The notes under the pieces were generated by a model. That model was given only the letters and a program-made list of their open reading frames with translations. It was not told where the DNA came from and made no database searches. 64,000 bases of DNA. It comes from JAAYUK01 sp964392915. GTDB taxonomy: Bacteria > Nitrospirota > Thermodesulfovibrionia > Thermodesulfovibrionales > Dissulfurispiraceae. Positions 24,624-32,876 of this stretch are shown in pieces; positions within the stretch are counted from its first letter, which is position 1; each line of letters begins with the position of its first letter. A program made the position numbers and the translations under genes. The DNA is taken from positions 1-64,000 of the forward strand of contig CAYMRS010000008.1 in NCBI GenBank assembly GCA_964392915.1. The letters run 5' to 3'.

Positions 24624-25937
24624 TCACGCCTTCACGCTCACCCTTGCCTCAGGGGCCTCTATCCGGTTAAACTGCTCATCAATGGCGTTGGGGGCATCCA
24701 GCACCTGCACGGTCTGCAACACAAGTCCATTTTGGAGAAATGACGCTTTCAAATCATCAACATGTTCGGCCATCCGTTTTTTGAGAGCCGTGCTTTCAGC
24801 CCAGAACGAGAGGGCATAGCCTTGACCGCTTTTCATGACAAGAACAGCAATGCGTCCATGCTCATCAAGGCTCAGATTGATGCGGCAGGTGCTGAGTCCG
24901 CCGCGCGTGCTTCCCCGGCCGCTTTGCTTGAATGCGATATCTCCGTCGCGCAGTTGCTTCCAGTCTAACGGCAAAAAAGTGTAGAACGATTCCGTTGTCT
25001 TTGAAAGGAGCTGAAAGGTCTCAATATCTTTCAGCAAGCCCTCCACCTGGCGTGCGAGGGTTTGCGGAGCGGCTTTCCCCGGCTCTCCATGCATTTTGGC
25101 CGAGCCGTCGATCTGACCCTCCGCGATAGCGGCCTTGAGACCAAGCAGCAGCGCCTTCAGGTCGTGCCGAACCGAATCAGGAGCGGTTGCGAGCTTTCCG
25201 CCCGCCGGAGCAGTCGGAAGCTCCGCTTCAGTCTGCCGCGCCGTAAGTGTTTCGAGGAGGCTGTTGAGCGCTTCCGCGCGCAGCTTTGCCTCAAACGCGA
25301 CCCCGGTATTCGCAAGCGAGGTCTTGAGCGCTCCCGCCATAAGCCGCTCGATATCCAGCATCAACCCGCTTTTCGTTAACGCAGGGCCGCCGGCATCCCC
25401 TTCGGACAAGAGAGAGCGCAGTTGACCAAGCACGCCGTCCAGCCGACCGCCGATGCTCTGTCCGGTCGACTTCAGGCTGTCGGTCAGGAGGTTTTGAAGC
25501 TGTATGCGTACGTCGCGCGGGACATCGGCGGCATCCGGGGGAAGTGATTTGATCAGGCTCTGGATCAGTGCTGAATCGACTTTCTCAGAACCTGAAGCAA
25601 CCGCCGCCGAAAGAGATTTCATCAGCGACAAGAGAGCCTGTGATTTTGCATCGGCAGCTTGCCCATTTTTTTCGGAGCCAAGGTACTTCAACGTGAGTTG
25701 CTCACCGTCCATGGGCAGGCTTGTTACCTTGAAATACGCGGTTGAGTCTTTTTCCATCGGAATTGAGGTCTGGGCAGTCACGACGCTGCCCTTTATTTTC
25801 AGCTCAATACTGCCCGCCGGCAGATTCTCCAGCACCTGCGCGCTGACGACTTCACCCACCTTGAACTGCAGCGGCCGTCCGGCTTTTTCGAGCGAGAGAA
25901 CACCGTTGTCGAAGCTGACAATCTTGAAATTAATCAT
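24624..25937 (-). CDS. FliK-like flagellar hook-length control domain protein
   Basis: This 437-residue protein has a compact N-terminal domain (about 1-90, beta-rich), a long low-complexity Ala/Ser/Leu-rich middle (about 95-300) and a C-terminal FliK-type domain (about 320-430; LPLDWKQLRDGDIAFKQ, then INLSLDEHGRIAVLVMKSG and FLQNGLVLQTVQVLD). True FliK measures hook length and switches FlhB substrate specificity. This gene is followed by the short FlhB-like gene 75 bp downstream, so the two may form a stand-alone pair. It could instead be the real FliK of a dispersed flagellar regulon. Confidence 0.8.
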   Translation of the reverse strand: MINFKIVSFDNGVLSLEKAGRPLQFKVGEVVSAQVLENLPAGSIELKIKGSVVTAQTSIPMEKDSTAYFKVTSLPMDGEQLTLKYLGSEKNGQAADAKSQALLSLMKSLSAAVASGSEKVDSALIQSLIKSLPPDAADVPRDVRIQLQNLLTDSLKSTGQSIGGRLDGVLGQLRSLLSEGDAGGPALTKSGLMLDIERLMAGALKTSLANTGVAFEAKLRAEALNSLLETLTARQTEAELPTAPAGGKLATAPDSVRHDLKALLLGLKAAIAEGQIDGSAKMHGEPGKAAPQTLARQVEGLLKDIETFQLLSKTTESFYTFLPLDWKQLRDGDIAFKQSGRGSTRGGLSTCRINLSLDEHGRIAVLVMKSGQGYALSFWAESTALKKRMAEHVDDLKASFLQNGLVLQTVQVLDAPNAIDEQFNRIEAPEARVSVKA

Positions 25938-26033
25938 GGCTGCCCCTATTATATATCAAGTAGTTATCGCCGTACATAGACAGAACTAAAGGTTTTTTTA
26001 CAATGATTCAGCCTGAATTCGAAAGGAGCGCAT

Positions 26034-27299
26034 ATGCTCGATGCACGCTTTGTCCGTGAAAATATTGACACCGTTAAAGATGCCCTTGCAAAACGCGCGG
26101 CAGAAATTGATCTTGGCGGCTTTGTCGAAAATGAGCAGAAGCGCCTCAGGCTCGTACGGGAGGCTGAAGACCTGCGGAATAAACGAAACGTCGTTTCTGA
26201 AGAGATCGGCAGGCTCAAGCGGTCGAAAGCGAACGCGGAACACCTCATGGCAGAGATGAAAGGGGTGGCGGACCGCATCAGGGAGATTGACGAGGTGCTG
26301 AAACGCATCGACGAACAGCAGGAATTTTTTCTGTTGACCATTCCGAACCTTCCCGATGCGTCTGTGCCAGTCGGCAGGGATGAAACCGACAACGTCGTAA
26401 TTCGCACATGGGGAGAACCACGGCAATTTGATTTTGAACCACTCAACCACTGGGACATTGCGGAGCCGCTCGACATCATCGACTTTGAACGCGGCGCAAA
26501 AATAGCGGGAGCGAGGTTTTCGGTCATGAAGGGAGCGGGAGCCCGTCTGGAGCGGGCACTCATGAACTTCATGCTCGACCACAACACGGCACGCGGGTAC
26601 ACAGAAGTGTTTCCACCGCTGCTGGTGAATCGCGCCGCGATGACCGGCACCGGCCAGCTGCCGAAGTTCGAGGCCGATTTATTCAAGACAGCCGATCCGG
26701 AGCTGTTCCTGATACCGACAGCCGAAGTGCCGGTGACCAACCTGCATCGCGACGAAATCCTGAACGAGGAGCAGCTGCCGCTCTATTATACGGCACACAC
26801 TCCTTGCTTCCGGAGCGAGGCAGGTTCGCACGGAAAAGATGTGCGCGGCCTTATCCGCCAGCACCAGTTCAACAAGGTCGAACTCGTCAAGTTTGTGAAG
26901 CCGGAAGACTCTTTCACCGAACTCGAAAAGCTGACTGCAGACGCCGAAGATATCCTTCAACTGCTCGGATTGCCCTACCGCACCATCGTGCTCTGCACCG
27001 GAGACATGGGCTTCGGTTCCGCGAAGACATACGATATCGAAGTCTGGCTGCCGGGACAGCAAAAATACCGCGAGATTTCATCCTGTTCGAACTTTGTCGA
27101 GTTTCAGGCCCGGCGCGCAGGCATCCGCTTTCGACGAACCGGGAAGAAGGGCACCGAGTTTGTGCATACCCTCAATGGTTCGGGGCTTGCAATCGGCAGA
27201 ACGCTGGTCGCCATTCTTGAGAATTATCAGCAGAAAGACGGCACCGTTGTTATTCCTGACGCTCTTCGGTCGTATTTCGGCTCCGATAAAATAACGTGA
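26034..27299 (+). CDS. serS: Seryl-tRNA synthetase
   Basis: This 421-residue class II enzyme charges tRNA-Ser (and tRNA-Sec). The N-terminal helical arm (about 1-105, MLDARFVRENIDTVKDAL) is followed by the catalytic core with motif 2 (FRSEAGSHGKDVRGLIRQHQF) and motif 3 (NGSGLAIGRTLVAILENYQ). GAAAGGAG stands 7 bp before the ATG. Length is normal. It is divergent from the FliK-like gene with less than 100 bp between them. No T-box leader is visible. Confidence 0.97.
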   Translation: MLDARFVRENIDTVKDALAKRAAEIDLGGFVENEQKRLRLVREAEDLRNKRNVVSEEIGRLKRSKANAEHLMAEMKGVADRIREIDEVLKRIDEQQEFFLLTIPNLPDASVPVGRDETDNVVIRTWGEPRQFDFEPLNHWDIAEPLDIIDFERGAKIAGARFSVMKGAGARLERALMNFMLDHNTARGYTEVFPPLLVNRAAMTGTGQLPKFEADLFKTADPELFLIPTAEVPVTNLHRDEILNEEQLPLYYTAHTPCFRSEAGSHGKDVRGLIRQHQFNKVELVKFVKPEDSFTELEKLTADAEDILQLLGLPYRTIVLCTGDMGFGSAKTYDIEVWLPGQQKYREISSCSNFVEFQARRAGIRFRRTGKKGTEFVHTLNGSGLAIGRTLVAILENYQQKDGTVVIPDALRSYFGSDKIT

Positions 27300-27336
27300 C
27301 GCTTTCGCGGAAAAGCAAGAGCCGATCTCTTGCGTG

Positions 27337-27365
27337 TTGAGCTTCTGGCTTTTTTCCATTATAAT
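27337..27365 (+). promoter_or_regulatory. Predicted promoter of the PAS histidine kinase
   Basis: TTGAGC (27337-27342) and TATAAT (27360-27365) are spaced by 17 bp. The ATG follows after 6 bp, so transcription should start at or next to the A of the start codon. No Shine-Dalgarno is present. Confidence 0.55.
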
Positions 27366-27371
27366 CTGCTT

Positions 27372-28415
27372 ATGGCAAACAAAGAGCTTTATGAAATTAT
27401 CGTCAACAATCTTCCGCACGGCTTCATGGCGGTGGATCATAATGGCATAACCGTCGATTTCAACAAGGTCGCCGAACAGATTACCGGGTTCACGCGCGAT
27501 GAAGTTATCGGCAAGTCGCATGTGGAGCTTTTTCACGGTTCAAGCAACAATGATGATTGCCCGCTATGGCGGCACGCATTCGAGCATCGGCATGAAATGC
27601 TCTCTGTCGAGCATATCATCACCAAAAAAAACGGGGAGCAGGCCATTTTGTCGGTCAGCATCGCTCCGCTGTTTGATACCGATGGCGCCTTTGCCGGCGG
27701 CATCGAGTTGCTGAGCGATGTGACCGATCAGAAAAAGCGGGAGCGGGAGCGGAAAAATGTTCTCTCAATGTTTGCTCATGACATGAAAAACTCAGTGCTG
27801 ATTGCGAGCGGCTTTGTCTGCCGGCTGGAGGCCCTGAAATGCGGACCTCTGACGGAAGGCCAGTGCTCGGCCCTCGGAACAGTGAGGCAGGAGCTTGCAG
27901 CGCTTGAGAAAATGATTTTTGACTTTCTGCAGTTTTCGCGATTTGAGGCAAACGAGTATGTTCCGGCAAAGGCGGCTCTTTCCCTTGCCGATGCGCTCGC
28001 GCAGTGCGTGGCTGCTATTCGCGGCGAAGCAGGCGAAAAACAACAAACGCTCCACCTGGAACTGCCGGTGGAAGCTGTTCCGATCATAGAGGCCGACGGG
28101 GAAATGATCAAACGGGTCATCGTAAATTTGCTCGACAATGCCGTGAAATACACCCAAGACGGGGGTGTCATTACTGCCCGCCTCATCATACAGCCGGACA
28201 GCGTTGTCGTAGAGGTAGCAGATACCGGCATTGGCATACCGGATAGTGTGCTGCCGTTGCTCTTCGACGCCTTTTTCCGGGCGGACAAACTGACAAAAGG
28301 GTCCGGGCTCGGGCTGTTTATCGTGAAAACGATTGTTGACGCGCACAACGGATGGGTATCGGTGAAAAGCGAGGTCGGCAAGGGAAGCACCTTTGCGTTT
28401 TTGCTCCCCCGCTGA
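27372..28415 (+). CDS. PAS domain sensor histidine kinase
   Basis: This 347-residue soluble kinase has one PAS domain (about 5-125; GFMAVDHNGITVDFNKVAEQITGF), a HisKA-like dimerisation segment with the H-box FAHDMKNSVLIASGFV, and an HATPase domain with the N-box NLLDNAVKYT, G1 DTGIGIP and G2 GSGLGLFIVKTIVDAHNG. It has no transmembrane helix, so it senses a cytoplasmic signal. The start was placed at MANKELYEI, directly behind a predicted promoter. No response regulator is adjacent, making it an orphan kinase. The PAS ligand cannot be inferred. Confidence 0.92.
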   Translation: MANKELYEIIVNNLPHGFMAVDHNGITVDFNKVAEQITGFTRDEVIGKSHVELFHGSSNNDDCPLWRHAFEHRHEMLSVEHIITKKNGEQAILSVSIAPLFDTDGAFAGGIELLSDVTDQKKRERERKNVLSMFAHDMKNSVLIASGFVCRLEALKCGPLTEGQCSALGTVRQELAALEKMIFDFLQFSRFEANEYVPAKAALSLADALAQCVAAIRGEAGEKQQTLHLELPVEAVPIIEADGEMIKRVIVNLLDNAVKYTQDGGVITARLIIQPDSVVVEVADTGIGIPDSVLPLLFDAFFRADKLTKGSGLGLFIVKTIVDAHNGWVSVKSEVGKGSTFAFLLPR

Positions 28416-28428
28416 CTGACCGTCCGGC

Positions 28429-29646
28429 TCACGCCGCCCGCAAAATATAATACTGCGCGAGAGCTGCAGCCATCAGAACTGCCGTTGAGATAATGATGGG
28501 ACGGTACATTCGCCAAAGCTCAGCTTTGAAATATTCGCGTGTCAGGACAAGGCAGAGGTGCGCCGGCGAAAGCAGCACTCCTGCATAACCGGAAGCAAAC
28601 GCAAAGGTAATATCGGCCAGATTTACGCCTCCGGCAATGCTGATAAGGAGCGGAAAGGTGCTGCCGACGGGCGCCATGGTGATGCCCGTGAGAAGCCCGG
28701 TCACAAACGGCAGGATGAACAGCAGAGGCAGGAGCGGTATCTGCTGTTCTGTAAAATACTGGCTGATGTGATTTACCGCGCCGGAGTTCTCAAGGGTAAA
28801 CTTGAAGACCATCACCCCGGCAATGAGCACAAGAACATCCTTCGAAAACCCGTAGCGAAAGGTTCTCAGCATGTCTCTCAAGTCGACACGGTAGACAAGA
28901 AACAACCCGAAGACCGTAAACACCAGAACATACTCAAGCCGCATATGCAGAACGATGACCATGAAGAGAATCGCGGCAAGCGGCGCGAAGTTCAGGAGAA
29001 CATGCCAGTCTTTTTTCAGGTGCAGCGACTCCGCAGTAGGCACATTCGAGAAATTCCCCCTGATGCCGCGCATGCTGAGCACCAGACCGGTTGCAAACGC
29101 GCACACCCCATACACTGAATTGGTCAGGATGAGCTGCCTTAGCTCAATGCCTGACAGCGCCGCGGCAAAAACCAGTGCTGGATAGAGCGGCAGAAAAGGC
29201 TCCCACACATGGCGAAACCAGTAGTTGATAAAGCTCTTCTCTTCAGCGCAGAGCTTCATGCCGCGGGTTGATTCCTCAACCATCGGGGCTGAGAAATATG
29301 CCCCGCCCAAAGAGGGCAGCATGCCGATAAGAAGCGGCATCGATATGATGACCGCTTTTTTGTTCTTCAGGTACATGCGTGCCGCATCCATCATGCCCGC
29401 CAGGATCTGATGCTCCCGCAACACCATTTCGACCATGCGGATAAATGTCAGTGCGATAAAAAACTGGATTGTTACGGCGTCGGTGAGTGCCGCGGAGACG
29501 GTTGCGGCAACGGACGGAACCGGCATAAGGTAAAGAGCCGCAAGCAGTGCTGATGCGAGCAGGAACACATATCCGATATTCCATTTCAGCCTGACGAAGA
29601 CAAGAATGAGAGCGAAAACGAGGGCGAGGCGGAGAAGATCGAGCAT
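28429..29646 (-). CDS. DUF401 family membrane protein
   Basis: This 405-residue protein has about 10-11 hydrophobic helices and belongs to DUF401, a family resembling anion or carboxylate permeases of the ion-transporter superfamily. Recognisable stretches are PSLGGAYFSAPMVEE, GITMAPVGSTFPLLISI and the helix-breaking loop YAGVLLSPAHLCLVLTREYF. I use the ATG at 29646 (MLDLLRLALVF), which follows a minus-strand TATACT by 5 bp and has no Shine-Dalgarno. It is divergent from the DUF3842-CooT genes. The substrate is unknown. Confidence 0.87.
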   Translation of the reverse strand: MLDLLRLALVFALILVFVRLKWNIGYVFLLASALLAALYLMPVPSVAATVSAALTDAVTIQFFIALTFIRMVEMVLREHQILAGMMDAARMYLKNKKAVIISMPLLIGMLPSLGGAYFSAPMVEESTRGMKLCAEEKSFINYWFRHVWEPFLPLYPALVFAAALSGIELRQLILTNSVYGVCAFATGLVLSMRGIRGNFSNVPTAESLHLKKDWHVLLNFAPLAAILFMVIVLHMRLEYVLVFTVFGLFLVYRVDLRDMLRTFRYGFSKDVLVLIAGVMVFKFTLENSGAVNHISQYFTEQQIPLLPLLFILPFVTGLLTGITMAPVGSTFPLLISIAGGVNLADITFAFASGYAGVLLSPAHLCLVLTREYFKAELWRMYRPIIISTAVLMAAALAQYYILRAA

Positions 29647-29651
29647 TGTGT

Positions 29652-29657
29652 AGTATA
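29652..29657 (-). promoter_or_regulatory. Predicted -10 box of the DUF401 gene
   Basis: TATACT on the minus strand lies 5 bp before the ATG at 29646. No good -35 element is visible, so an activator may be needed. The site faces the promoter of the divergent DUF3842 gene 28 bp away. Confidence 0.35.
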
Positions 29658-29684
29658 GCACGCGGACTGAAGAGCGGCGCCTGG

Positions 29685-29714
29685 TTGACACCCCCGGCGG
29701 GGGCTCTCTATACT
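29685..29714 (+). promoter_or_regulatory. Strong predicted promoter of DUF3842-CooT with a GC palindrome in the spacer
   Basis: A perfect TTGACA (29685-29690) is followed after 18 bp by TATACT (29709-29714), and the ATG comes 6 bp later. The spacer contains CCCCCGGCGGGGG (29691-29703), an inverted repeat placed where a MerR-like regulator or another repressor could bind. A leaderless transcript is predicted. Confidence 0.6.
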
Positions 29715-29720
29715 TTATGC

Positions 29721-30137
29721 ATGAAACGCATTGCGGTCATTGACGGGCAGGGAGGCGGTATTGGGGCGCTGATTATCAAAGCGATCCGCGATGCATTCGG
29801 CGAAAAAATAGAAATCCTCGCGCTCGGCACAAATTCTACTGCCACATCGGCAATGATGAAGGCCAGAGCCAACAAGGGGGCGACCGGCGAAAATGCCATT
29901 GTCTGGAATGCGCCGAAGGTCGATATGATTGCAGGGCCGCTCAGCATTGTCCTTGCCAACGGCATGCTCGGCGAGCTGACTCCGCGCATTGCCGAGGCGG
30001 TTGCGTCTTCTTCAGCAAAATGCTACCTCCTGCCGGTTAACCAGGAAGGGGTAGACATTATAGGCGTCGTGAAGGACCCTCTGCCGCATATGATTGACAA
30101 GCTAATTTCCCTCATGAAGGAGGATTGCCATGTGTGA
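29721..30137 (+). CDS. DUF3842 family protein
   Basis: This 138-residue soluble protein opens with KRIAVIDGQGGGIGALIIKAIRD, a nucleotide-binding-like glycine-rich loop typical of DUF3842, and contains ALGTNSTATSAMMKARANKGATGENAI and GPLSIVLANGMLGELTP. The function is unknown. Its last 8 bp overlap the CooT gene, so the two are translationally coupled, and the pair probably acts together in nickel handling. The start codon lies 6 bp after the -10 box with no ribosome binding site. Confidence 0.88.
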   Translation: MKRIAVIDGQGGGIGALIIKAIRDAFGEKIEILALGTNSTATSAMMKARANKGATGENAIVWNAPKVDMIAGPLSIVLANGMLGELTPRIAEAVASSSAKCYLLPVNQEGVDIIGVVKDPLPHMIDKLISLMKEDCHV

Positions 30138-30321
30138 GGCCAATGCATACATATACAGGAACGGAAATGAAGAGCTGTATCTTGAAAGCGTTGACGTTCT
30201 TGTGCCTGAAGGAAATACGATCTATTTGAAAAATCTCTTTGGCGAACAAAAGACATTCACGGGATCGGTAAAAGAGATTTCTTTGCTGCGCCATCGCATC
30301 GTTCTCGAGGAGTCTGAATAG
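30130..30321 (+). CDS. CooT family nickel-binding protein
   Basis: This 63-residue protein begins MCEANAYIYRNGNEEL. Cys2 is the nickel ligand in the CooT family, where homodimers bind one Ni(II) between the two Cys2 residues. The remaining VDVLVPEGNTIYLKNLFGEQKTFTGSVKEISLLRHRIVLEE matches the family along its full length. AAGGAGG lies 6 bp before the ATG inside the DUF3842 gene. CooT acts in nickel insertion for carbon monoxide dehydrogenase in Rhodospirillum, but no cooS gene is in this window, and the hydrogenase protease at the start shows another possible nickel client. Confidence 0.9.
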   Translation: MCEANAYIYRNGNEELYLESVDVLVPEGNTIYLKNLFGEQKTFTGSVKEISLLRHRIVLEESE

Positions 30322-30329
30322 CTGGCTCG

Positions 30330-31127
30330 GTGACACAGTGGCGTCTCATTCGATCCGGGCCGGGCAGCGCAGTGCTCAATATGGCGCTGGATGAGGCCAT
30401 TGCTCATTCTGTCCGGACCGGCAACTGCCCGCCGACGCTTCGCCTGTACGAGTGGAGTTCTCCTTCGATCAGCCTCGGGGTATTTCAATCCATCAATGAT
30501 ATTCACCGTCACTTTTGCGACGCCCACGGCATCGCGGTTGTCCGCAGACCAACGGGCGGCCGTGCCATCCTCCATGGCGATGAAATCACCTGTAGTTTTT
30601 CAGCACAGAATGAAGGTCCTTTTTCCGGCGGTCTGTATCCGTCATTCTACGCGCTGAGCAGCGCCTTCGCCGTGGCGTTCAGGCTCCTGGGTCTAGACGT
30701 GGCAATGAAAAAGCATCCGACTCCCGGCCCAGAACTTGCCGGCAGCGCACGCTGTTTTGAGTCAGTTTCATACGGGGAGCTGACTGTTCAGGGAAAGAAA
30801 ATCATCGGGTCCGCACAGAAGCGGTGGCCGGAGGGATTTTTGCAACAATGCTGCATTCCGCTTTCTCTTGACCGCGATCAGGAGACGCGGGCGTTCAGGC
30901 AGCATCCCGCCGCTGACGGCAGAAGCCCTCTGCGCCACTATTTGCCCGCGGTAACGACTGCGCAAATTGAGGCTGCTCTTATTGCCGGATTTGAGGCGGA
31001 GTTTCGGGCTCAGCTGGTTGCGGCGCAGCCATATCCTGAGGAGCAGTCTCTTGCGGAACGTCTGGCTGTGGAGAAATATCAGGCGGCGGAGTGGACGGAA
31101 TCTCGGGGGAGGAAACCCCGGTCTTGA
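30330..31127 (+). CDS. Lipoate-protein ligase A family protein
   Basis: This protein of 265 residues starts with GTG and belongs to the LplA/LipM/BirA-like transferases. It shows RLYEWSSPSISLGVFQ, the RRPTGGRAILHGDEITCSF loop that binds lipoyl- or octanoyl-AMP, and the lysine site VQGKKIIGSAQKRW. A cysteine in GSARCFES is placed like the acyl-thioester cysteine of octanoyltransferase LipM, so a transferase role is possible. The last 149 bp overlap a convergent membrane-protein gene. It follows the CooT gene by 8 bp. Confidence 0.85.
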   Translation: MTQWRLIRSGPGSAVLNMALDEAIAHSVRTGNCPPTLRLYEWSSPSISLGVFQSINDIHRHFCDAHGIAVVRRPTGGRAILHGDEITCSFSAQNEGPFSGGLYPSFYALSSAFAVAFRLLGLDVAMKKHPTPGPELAGSARCFESVSYGELTVQGKKIIGSAQKRWPEGFLQQCCIPLSLDRDQETRAFRQHPAADGRSPLRHYLPAVTTAQIEAALIAGFEAEFRAQLVAAQPYPEEQSLAERLAVEKYQAAEWTESRGRKPRS

Positions 31128-32022
31128 AGTAATAGTGAAACAGCACAGTTACCATCAGAATGCTTATATACGCATGCGCCGCCTGCGTGACAATCTGAAA
31201 AGGAATCGAAAGCAGCGCGCCGACCACCGGAAGCACCGCGAAGCCAGCTCCAATAAGCATTGCCAAGGCGCCGATGGCAATATAGCCGAGCAGAACTATT
31301 CCGAGAAAACCGAAAGCGCCGGGGCGATCGTGCAGATAGGTCAGGGTGATTTTGAGGGTTGCTAATGGACGGGTATTGTGAAATGCCATTGCCGCAAAAC
31401 CGTAAAAAGTCACCGAAAGCGGAAGAAGCAGGAGCACCAGCCCTACAGAAAACAAAACGAGTCGGAAAAATATGGCGAGAAAATACGCGAGCGTCGCCTC
31501 CTGCTGCTGGGCAAGCTCGATTATCCGCGCGGCACCATCGCCAATGATGCCTATCATGAACACCAGAAAAAGAAAACCGATCCCCACGACATTTGAGTAG
31601 ATAAAAACCGGAACAAAGCGCCGTCGGCCTTCCGCGGCAAATTCCCTGACCGAAAACCGGTGTTCCGGATCGGTAATCGCCTTGCCGAGCACGCCGACAG
31701 CCCCGCCGAACATAAATACCCAGAGCACCACAAGGAACGAAAAATATATGAGCAGGCCGAACACTACAAAAATAGCGACGCCGATATATTTTGTCAATGC
31801 GTCACCTGCCCCGCGAAAGACCGAAAAAATGTCGGACACTTCCCGGGCGCGCATGATGTCAGTCAGGTCAAAGCCGAAGAAAACAAAGGCAATCGCGATG
31901 GGAATGCCGACAAACAGGAAAAAGCTGAAGAAGCTGATGAAGATAAAGGCAAACTGCATGAGCACGAGTTGCCACGTGCGATGGACAGTGGTGACCGCGT
32001 CGCTCAGAACTGTGAGATTCAT
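30979..32022 (-). CDS. Polytopic membrane protein with a proline-rich tail
   Basis: This 347-residue protein has about six to seven hydrophobic helices in residues 18-300, then a hydrophilic Pro/Gln/Glu-rich tail (about 305-347; STPPPDISPQPDVPQE). It resembles membrane proteins of the glycerophosphoryl-phosphodiesterase membrane-domain type, but I cannot assign a family. The tail overlaps the lplA-like gene antisense by 149 bp, so a shorter protein ending before the overlap is not excluded, although no earlier stop exists in frame. It is encoded 23 bp downstream of lpxI on the same strand. Confidence 0.75.
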   Translation of the reverse strand: MNLTVLSDAVTTVHRTWQLVLMQFAFIFISFFSFFLFVGIPIAIAFVFFGFDLTDIMRAREVSDIFSVFRGAGDALTKYIGVAIFVVFGLLIYFSFLVVLWVFMFGGAVGVLGKAITDPEHRFSVREFAAEGRRRFVPVFIYSNVVGIGFLFLVFMIGIIGDGAARIIELAQQQEATLAYFLAIFFRLVLFSVGLVLLLLPLSVTFYGFAAMAFHNTRPLATLKITLTYLHDRPGAFGFLGIVLLGYIAIGALAMLIGAGFAVLPVVGALLSIPFQIVTQAAHAYISILMVTVLFHYYFKTGVSSPEIPSTPPPDISPQPDVPQETAPQDMAAPQPAEPETPPQIRQ

Positions 32023-32045
32023 GATAAAATACCGCTTCCTCCGCT

Positions 32046-32876
32046 TTATGAGCGGATGCCTTCAAGCACTGCAGGGGTGATGCCTGCTATCGTTATGCCG
32101 GCAATATCTGCCCGGTTGACAACATCCTTCTTCTGTATAATAATGCTTCTGCCCGCCTCCAGCGCAAGAACGCCGGCCCCGGCGCGAATCATCGTCTCAA
32201 TGGTCGCCGGCCCGATTGCGGGAACATCGAGACGCATGTCCTGCTGCGGTTTGCTGACCTTCACGATCACCGCGCCGCCGTTGGCATACAACCCTCCGCG
32301 GAGAATCGCCTCATCCGTTCCTTCTATCGCCTCGACCGCCATAACCGCCTTGTCCTTCACCACAACCGTCTGCCCAATGTCCATGCCGCCGATCTCCTTT
32401 GCAATCGCCCATCCGAATGCAATGTCCTTCCACTGGTCTTTTGACGGGCGCGCGCGGGTGATAACCCCTTCGGACATAAGCAAATTGGGGCTGAATGAGG
32501 CGGTGTCGACAATGCGGATGCCTTCACGCAGCAATTCATCGGCCAAGGCGTTCAGAATACCGTCGTCCGTGCGGTCCTTCAACGTAAAAAGCAGTTTCAT
32601 TGCCCGCAGATCGGGCGTAATCTTCCCTTCAAACATGAGCGACTTCGGCACTTTCCCAGCCATGACGGCATCCTGCACACCTTCTTTCTGCAGGTACTCG
32701 ATGAGGGAGGCAAGCTTCCCGACATTCAACCAGCGAAAACTGTCGGAGACCTTTTCGAGATCCGGGGTGGCGAGATGCTCAAGCGCGGCAACAACAACAC
32801 GATAGCCCCGGGCTTGGGCATCTTCCGCAATGACCAGCGGAAGCTCGCCCCTCCCGGCGATGATGCCTATCTGCAT
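32046..32876 (-). CDS. lpxI: UDP-2,3-diacylglucosamine pyrophosphatase LpxI
   Basis: This 276-residue protein (DUF1009) hydrolyses UDP-2,3-diacylglucosamine to lipid X in lipid A synthesis, replacing LpxH. Family motifs are IGIIAGRGELPLVIAEDA at the start, AGKVPKSLMFEGK, DRTDDGILNALADE with acidic residues, and KVSKPQQDMRLDVPAIGPATIE. Its start lies within the last 10 bp of lpxA, as in many lpxA-lpxI operons. Confidence 0.94.
   Translation of the reverse strand: MQIGIIAGRGELPLVIAEDAQARGYRVVVAALEHLATPDLEKVSDSFRWLNVGKLASLIEYLQKEGVQDAVMAGKVPKSLMFEGKITPDLRAMKLLFTLKDRTDDGILNALADELLREGIRIVDTASFSPNLLMSEGVITRARPSKDQWKDIAFGWAIAKEIGGMDIGQTVVVKDKAVMAVEAIEGTDEAILRGGLYANGGAVIVKVSKPQQDMRLDVPAIGPATIETMIRAGAGVLALEAGRSIIIQKKDVVNRADIAGITIAGITPAVLEGIRS

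Noticed and set aside
25964..26740. Long open frame of 258 codons on the minus strand opposite serS
   Set aside because: It lies inside a certain serS gene, is Ser/Arg-rich as expected for an antisense shadow, and has no ribosome binding site.
31660..32805. Open frame of 381 codons across the membrane protein gene and lpxI
   Set aside because: It crosses two real genes on the opposite strand and shows low-complexity Ser/Thr-rich shadow sequence.
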